DNA of 17,031 bases from JBLHKS01 sp047620505 (GTDB lineage Bacteria; Verrucomicrobiota; Verrucomicrobiia; Verrucomicrobiales; DEV007). Within the stretch, counting starts at the first letter, position 1. Each line of letters opens with the position of its first letter. The notes beneath the pieces were generated by a model. It was not told the DNA's origin, did not search any database, and worked only from the letters and a program-made list of their open reading frames with translations. Positions 13,049-17,031 of the stretch are shown here, piece by piece. The DNA lies in assembly GCA_047620505.1 (NCBI GenBank), contig JBLHKS010000148.1, forward strand, positions 1 through 17,031, in the 5' to 3' direction. The position numbers and the translations under genes are program-made.

Positions 13049-15799
13049 CTATCGCACGAACTTCTGAATCCGTTTCCCATTGATTTCAGCAACATAGATA
13101 GCCCCGTCGGCGGCCACAACAATTCCATGAGGCATGTCGAAATTCCCCGGCTCTGACCCATGGCTGCCCCATTCTTCAAGCACAGTTCCGTTCAGGGTCA
13201 TCCGTAGCACTTTGTTCGCTCGACCGTCGGCGACATAAATCGTGTCATCGGTATCAATATAGAGGCCGAAGGGAGCGAAGCCGCCGAACTGTCGTAGATA
13301 GTTTCCATCCTGATCGAATACTTGGATCCGGTCGTTTTCGCGATCGCCGACGTAGACCAGTCCTTTGGAGTCGATCTGGATTGCGTGGGGTAAATCAAAC
13401 TCGCCGTCGCCTTTTCCCTTCTTGCCCCAAGCGAGGAGAAACTTTCCAGAACGATCGAATTTGGCGATTCTCGAATTGCCGTATCCGTCGGCAACAAATA
13501 TTTCTCCGTTAGCGCCAAAAGCGATATCAGCCGGGCGGTTGAAATGATCAGCGTCTTCGCCAGCGACGTCTCGCTCGCCAAACGTCCGCAAGACCTTCCC
13601 AGTTGCGTCCAGCTTTACGACCGTATGATTCTTGTTGTCGGTGGTCCAGATATTGCCCTCTTGATCGCAACGGAGAAAATGAGTTGAATCATACAAGCCA
13701 TTCCCGAACGAGCGGAGGAATTTGCCTTCGGGGGAAAAGGCTAGAATCGGATCTTTTCCGCGATGGAATACCAGGACATTTCCCTCTTTATCGATCTCCA
13801 CTCCTGACACTCCCCCTAATTGCAGACCGTCAGGCAGCACTGGAAAATTCGTTACTTTTGGAGCCGCAGGTTCGTTCCAACCGAGCCGATTGAAATTTCC
13901 CCAGCCTCCCCAGGCAACTCTCGACACATGAACGGCCTTAAAGTCGGTGAGGAGAATTTCGCGCGAGAACGCCCAGTTTCTGTCGAGGGTTTGTTGAATA
14001 CGCGTTTTCAACTCGGGAGTCATCTTTCTGTCGCCGCCGTCGACCTCAGCGAGGAGATGGTAGGCTGCGGCGTGGACCTCGGTATAATCGAGGCCACGCC
14101 GGAGAAAACGGACGCGTTCTTGAGTTTTCGGATCGCGGGCTTGCCGCGCGGCTTCATCAAGAATCAGGCCCAGTTCTTCGATGATTTGTGACGTGAAAGG
14201 CGCGGTCGGATGCAGGGCGGGTTCAGCAGCTGCTATCTCATTCGTGAGTTCTTCCAGCCGCAGGAAATAGTGCTTCATCGATTCAGCAGCGGCGCCAAAG
14301 CCGGATTGGCAATAGTCGTTTATCAATTCGTCGACATCGAGATCTGGATTCCAGTGGAGGCGTGCGGCTACATAATAATTCAGGCCCTGCGTCGCCCAGT
14401 GATGGGTGCAGGAATCAAGATCCGTTCCGATCATCGAATGATGCGCCAGATACTGAAAGTCCTCGGCCAATTTATGCACATAAACTACCGGAGTTCCATA
14501 GCGGCGGGCGGCTAGAAGCAGGTTTGAGCGGAAATAGAGTTTAGAGGCGCGTTCAGCCCACGCGTCCCAACGTTCTCGGCCAATTTTGTGCTCGGCGTCA
14601 TCAAGATACCAAATATCGACGAATCGAATCGCGATATTCGGATGGAGTTTGTGCCGAAGTGGCGGATCGGTGTAAACGCTATACGCGTCCGCAGTCAGCC
14701 ACGCGTCTGGATGGACTTCGACGACGCGTTTCGCGATTTCGTTCCAGAAATACACGAAGCGATCTGTCAGCGAGACATATTCGAAAAAGGTCCGGTCGCC
14801 TTTGCCAGACGCGTCCATTAATTTGATGGAACTGCCCTCGGGCGGGTCGAGCTTTTTGCATTCCGGGCACATGCAGAACGTAGCGAGACCGCCATCATTT
14901 GGACCGATGGCTGCGCTCTTCGCACCTCCCTTCAGTTCTTCGATTTTTTCTTTCGCGATTGCTTCGATCAGTTCCTGGTTGCTGACACAGAAGCGCGAGC
15001 GCTCGGGTCCCAGCTCGCTCTGATCGCGCGACCCGTTGGGCTGCATCGCGAACCACTCGGGATGAACTTCGCTCCACTTTTCCCACGCGTCTCCGAATGC
15101 GTGGCCGCCAGCCAATCCAAGGCTGCCGCCGAGCCTTTGCCATTTGAACCAGCCTCCGTCTTCCGATTCAGTTTCCTCGGATTCGGCGCGTAGCCGGTGA
15201 TAATCCTCTTCCGTTGCGCGCAGTCTGATAAGACCTTTAGCATCGCGATCGCTGTGGGTCATGTCTCGGATCTTGCGCTGACGCAGTAGCGACGTCTCGG
15301 TTCGGTCGATCGGAGCCACGGAAATCGAAGTTCGCTTCGGGACGACTTTACCTAGTTCGCCCGGCCAGAGAAATCGGCAGCCAAGAGCATCTTCCAGAAA
15401 GGTGGTTACCGCATAATGAGTTCCGTTGGGATCAGACGGCGTGGCGTCATCGGAGCCGAGAATGACAAGGGCATTGGGAAATGACCGGATCAGGATTCCG
15501 CCTGGTCCCAGATTTTTGGCGGTGACGCCAAGTTTCCTGGTTAATGCGCTTTCGCCGACTGCGATGTAATTTCCATCAGGCAGCAGTTTCGAATCGTTAA
15601 CGACTTCAAAACGCGCCCCGGAGATTTGAAAGAGATGATCGCTTAGAACCTTTGCTCCTTTTCTGGCAGCTGCCGATGGCTGTTCGGAAAGAACGATGAC
15701 AGCTTTCGCTTGGCCGTCCTCAGCGAGAATCAGATCGGCAGCTTCGGCGAAGCCTGAGCCAATGACGGCGAGAACGAAGAAGGTGAGTTTGAATTGCAT
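13049..15799 (-). CDS. Secreted DUF4838-NHL beta-propeller fusion protein
   Basis: A 916-residue exported protein. It starts at ATG 15799 with signal peptide MQFKLTFFVLAVIGSGFAEA. An alpha-glucuronidase-N-like domain spans about 22-160 (AARKGAKVLSDHLFQISGAR, HYAVTTFLEDALGCRFLWPG). DUF4838 spans about 225-480, with GGHAFGDAWEKWSEVHPEWF, NDGGLATFCMCPEC (C309, C311, C314) and HHSMIGTDLDSC. A helical linker of about 490-620 follows. The last 260 residues (about 655-916) are an NHL-type propeller of repeated units such as GEIFVADGYGNSRIAKFDRSG, LVYVGDRENDRIQVFDQDG and TIYVADGRANKVLRMTLNG. It shares the front architecture of the gene at 10565-13012 but swaps the C-terminal sandwich for a propeller. 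NHL propellers usually bind protein, RNA or sugar ligands; here the secreted location suggests a glycan or surface role. It is convergent with the other DUF4838 gene (36 bp between stops), so it is a separate transcription unit. No Shine-Dalgarno is visible. Confidence 0.88.
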   Translation of the reverse strand: MQFKLTFFVLAVIGSGFAEAADLILAEDGQAKAVIVLSEQPSAAARKGAKVLSDHLFQISGARFEVVNDSKLLPDGNYIAVGESALTRKLGVTAKNLGPGGILIRSFPNALVILGSDDATPSDPNGTHYAVTTFLEDALGCRFLWPGELGKVVPKRTSISVAPIDRTETSLLRQRKIRDMTHSDRDAKGLIRLRATEEDYHRLRAESEETESEDGGWFKWQRLGGSLGLAGGHAFGDAWEKWSEVHPEWFAMQPNGSRDQSELGPERSRFCVSNQELIEAIAKEKIEELKGGAKSAAIGPNDGGLATFCMCPECKKLDPPEGSSIKLMDASGKGDRTFFEYVSLTDRFVYFWNEIAKRVVEVHPDAWLTADAYSVYTDPPLRHKLHPNIAIRFVDIWYLDDAEHKIGRERWDAWAERASKLYFRSNLLLAARRYGTPVVYVHKLAEDFQYLAHHSMIGTDLDSCTHHWATQGLNYYVAARLHWNPDLDVDELINDYCQSGFGAAAESMKHYFLRLEELTNEIAAAEPALHPTAPFTSQIIEELGLILDEAARQARDPKTQERVRFLRRGLDYTEVHAAAYHLLAEVDGGDRKMTPELKTRIQQTLDRNWAFSREILLTDFKAVHVSRVAWGGWGNFNRLGWNEPAAPKVTNFPVLPDGLQLGGVSGVEIDKEGNVLVFHRGKDPILAFSPEGKFLRSFGNGLYDSTHFLRCDQEGNIWTTDNKNHTVVKLDATGKVLRTFGERDVAGEDADHFNRPADIAFGANGEIFVADGYGNSRIAKFDRSGKFLLAWGKKGKGDGEFDLPHAIQIDSKGLVYVGDRENDRIQVFDQDGNYLRQFGGFAPFGLYIDTDDTIYVADGRANKVLRMTLNGTVLEEWGSHGSEPGNFDMPHGIVVAADGAIYVAEINGKRIQKFVR

Positions 15800-15988
15800 A
15801 AGGGTTTTGATGAACTGTCAGGAAATTGCTTTTTCAACCCTGCCGTGCCATCACCGTGCATCGCCCCGAGTTGGAGGGGGCGCAATGTGAAGATCGTGGA
15901 CTAGTCGGATCAACCCGCGGCCCGCTTTTTGTTAGCCTGGCTACTGGCCAGGGATTCCTGATTCGTGAACACGCAAAACGAGTCCTGA
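15800..15988. other. Intergenic region upstream of the DUF4838-NHL gene
   Basis: No gene is seen. It must hold the promoter of the minus-strand gene starting at 15799, but I find no convincing -35/-10 pair. A perfect 6-bp stem, CCTGGC (15936-15941) and GCCAGG (15947-15952), has a 5-base loop and lacks a T-run on the correct side for termination. Confidence 0.4.
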
Positions 15989-16090
15989 TTACTGAAACAG
16001 CGCTCCAATCGGGCTCGCGCGACCGGTGATCGGCACAGGGCGATCGCCATCATAGAGATTCTTGCGATAGTTCACTCTCACCGCAGCACA
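15989..16090 (-). pseudogene. DUF1501 C-terminal remnant
   Basis: On the minus strand this reads CAAVRVNYRKNLYDGDRPVP then ITGRASPIGALFQ and a TAA stop (15989-15991). The intact DUF1501 gene ends AVGVNYRKNLYDGDRPVPIT then DRGSPIGALFA. Over the 31 residues from AV to the end, 27 are identical, and the bases are about 85% identical by eye. Only the last 33 codons survive: homology stops sharply at about 16090, where an IS91-type fragment on the opposite strand begins. It is a tail of a paralogue of the gene at 9199-10485, cut by a rearrangement. Confidence 0.8.
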
Positions 16091-16180
16091 TCGCCGGAGT
16101 CCAGACCTTCGGGGACTACCTCCTCTTTCATCCTCACCTTCACATCCTCGCCGCCGCTGGATTGATCGACGCCGATCGGC
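16090..16180 (+). pseudogene. IS91-type transposase fragment
   Basis: The plus strand from 16090 reads IAGVQTFGDYLLFHPHLHIL then AAAGLIDA, the HUH region of an IS91-type transposase. The pseudogene at 3998-5407 has IAGVQTFDDYLVFHPHLHVL then AAAGLVDA at the equivalent place (24 of 28 identical). Nothing else of the transposase is present on either side. The frame continues as DRLKAERGLRTLKKMIENCH to a TGA at 16231-16233, but that part has no similarity to IS91 proteins and may be the tail of another gene. Confidence 0.72.
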
Positions 16181-16284
16181 TCAAGGCTGAGAGAGGTCTG
16201 CGAACACTGAAGAAAATGATCGAAAACTGCCATGAGAATTCATGATTATTTGCCTGAGCCCTTGCCTGCCCCTTTCTCCGCTGC

Positions 16285-16914
16285 CTAGTGCGGAGCAGCG
16301 ATCTTCCGCCAAACCGAGGACGTGATCGCTCCAACACCGCCGTGCCGCGCCTCGAGTGTACTTAAGCGGGTAAACACCCATGGGCTCAGGCGATTCGGAT
16401 CGTGCTTGGTGTAGACGATTCCGTCGGCGATGAAAACGCAGGCGTGAAAGGTGTGCTGATCCGGGACGCGCGAGAGGAGAACCACGTCGCCAAACTGCCG
16501 CGCGCCTTGAACAGGTTCGTAGCGCTGATTGAAATAGTCGCTGGAGTCGAGTGAGTCGTGATAGCGATTCGTAGGTTGAAAATTGAAGAAGTTGATCGCA
16601 GTCCAGAAATCGTCCGGGAAGCGTCCGCCAAGACCGTCTCGCTCAGATGGAAAGGCATTTAAATGACGGCGCGGAGTTGCTGGGAGAAGATGCGCGAGGT
16701 CGAGCCGTTCGACGCCAGGCGTGCGAGCGACCGCTTCGATCATCTGAAGCACATCACGATTGCGCCCACTACCAGACCAGTAGTTTCCTAACGCAACAAA
16801 ATCGCTTTCCGGCGTAACGCGAATGCGAATCATCAGTCCTCGTGTTCGTGTGAGGGCGCGCAGAAACTTAGCTTCTTCATCAGAGTGTTCGATTTGGGCG
16901 AGGACTTGCGGCAC
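16285..16914 (-). CDS. NlpC/P60-like hypothetical protein, probably 5'-truncated
   Basis: A 209-residue frame from a GTG at 16914; the same frame is open back to a TAG at 16954-16956. I recognise, with moderate confidence, an uncharacterised papain-fold (NlpC/P60-like) group of Planctomycetota and Verrucomicrobiota. Visible blocks are GLMIRIRVTPESDFVALGNY (26-45), VERLDLAHLLPATPRR, FWTAINFFN (103-111), QFGDVVLLSR (140-149), FHACVFIADGIVYTKHDPNR (156-175) and SPWVFTRL. Relatives, as I recall them, have a Cys-His pair before WTA-NFF; here those positions are Asp102 and Phe103, so the likely nucleophile is missing although His157 remains. Homology-like sequence runs up to the end of the ISL3-type transposase at 16931, and no signal peptide is present. 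This suggests the N-terminus was removed by the insertion. It may be an inactive remnant. Confidence 0.5.
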   Translation of the reverse strand: MPQVLAQIEHSDEEAKFLRALTRTRGLMIRIRVTPESDFVALGNYWSGSGRNRDVLQMIEAVARTPGVERLDLAHLLPATPRRHLNAFPSERDGLGGRFPDDFWTAINFFNFQPTNRYHDSLDSSDYFNQRYEPVQGARQFGDVVLLSRVPDQHTFHACVFIADGIVYTKHDPNRLSPWVFTRLSTLEARHGGVGAITSSVWRKIAAPH

Positions 16915-16930
16915 GTCGGAAAACGGCTCT

Positions 16931-17031
16931 TCAGGGATTTTCGTGGCAACTATCTAACGGAAAGAGATCTAACTTTGCGCAGAAAAACATGATTCGAATG
17001 CGGTAGTTGGCAAAGGACCGAAATCCGCGCG
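16931..17031 (-). pseudogene. ISL3-type transposase, 3' end only, cut by the window edge
   Basis: The minus strand from 17029 reads RGFRSFANYRIRIMFFCAKL then DLFPL and on to a TGA at 16931-16933. The pattern G-F/Y-R-x-F-x-N-Y/F-R-x-R-I is the typical C-terminal signature of ISL3-family DDE transposases. Only about 32 codons are inside the window, so integrity cannot be judged; the gene may be complete beyond the edge. Its end abuts the apparently shortened gene at 16285-16914. Confidence 0.55.

Noticed and set aside
15936..15952. Stem-loop CCTGGC/GCCAGG as a terminator of the DUF1501 remnant
   Set aside because: The adjacent T-run is on the wrong side for minus-strand termination and the stem is only 6 bp.
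1..17031. CRISPR array, tRNA or rRNA
   Set aside because: No regularly spaced repeats, no cloverleaf with a TTCGA-type T-arm and no rRNA-like sequence were seen on reading both strands.

Overview
The window looks like a chromosomal accessory region of a Verrucomicrobiota or Planctomycetota bacterium. No rRNA or tRNA is available to place it. The evidence is the protein repertoire: a neutral-ceramidase-like hydrolase, a PSCyt1/DUF1549/DUF1553 cytochrome protein followed by a DUF1501 protein, two DUF4838 proteins, a REP-associated tyrosine transposase (RAYT) and IS91-type transposase remnants. Exported proteins dominate. GC content is fairly high, and clear Shine-Dalgarno sites are rare.

Layout, left to right. 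1-1125: 3' part of a ceramidase-like gene (+). 1243-2283: intact RAYT (-), with a 17-bp tandem repeat upstream of it. 2479-2889: small secreted protein (+), followed by a stem-loop terminator. 2962-3831: the DUF1553 C-terminal part of a broken PSD1 gene (-), whose 5' end dissolves into a perfect GC-rich palindrome and a G-quadruplex-type tract. 3998-5407: IS91-type transposase (-) with two frameshifts. 5441-5468: perfect 28-bp palindrome. 5471-9211: LamG-cytochrome-DUF1549-DUF1553 protein (+). 9199-10485: its DUF1501 partner (+), which carries a Tat signal. 10565-13012: DUF4838 protein (+). 13049-15799: DUF4838-NHL propeller protein (-), convergent with the previous gene. 15989-16180: a DUF1501 tail remnant joined to an IS91-type transposase scrap. 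16285-16914: NlpC/P60-like hypothetical protein (-), probably shortened at its N-terminus. 16931-17031: 3' end of an ISL3-type transposase (-).

Functional reading. The intact core, 5471-15799, encodes four proteins with export signals: a diheme, lectin-like cytochrome protein; a Tat-exported DUF1501 protein; and two large DUF4838 proteins, one ending in a sugar-binding-like sandwich and one in a beta-propeller. This suggests an extracytoplasmic system that binds and processes a carbohydrate or glycoconjugate with a redox step. That is inference from domain content; no substrate can be read from the sequence. The flanks are dense with mobile-element debris and with fragments of paralogues of the core genes (a DUF1553 tail on the left, a DUF1501 tail on the right), so this gene type has been duplicated and eroded here.
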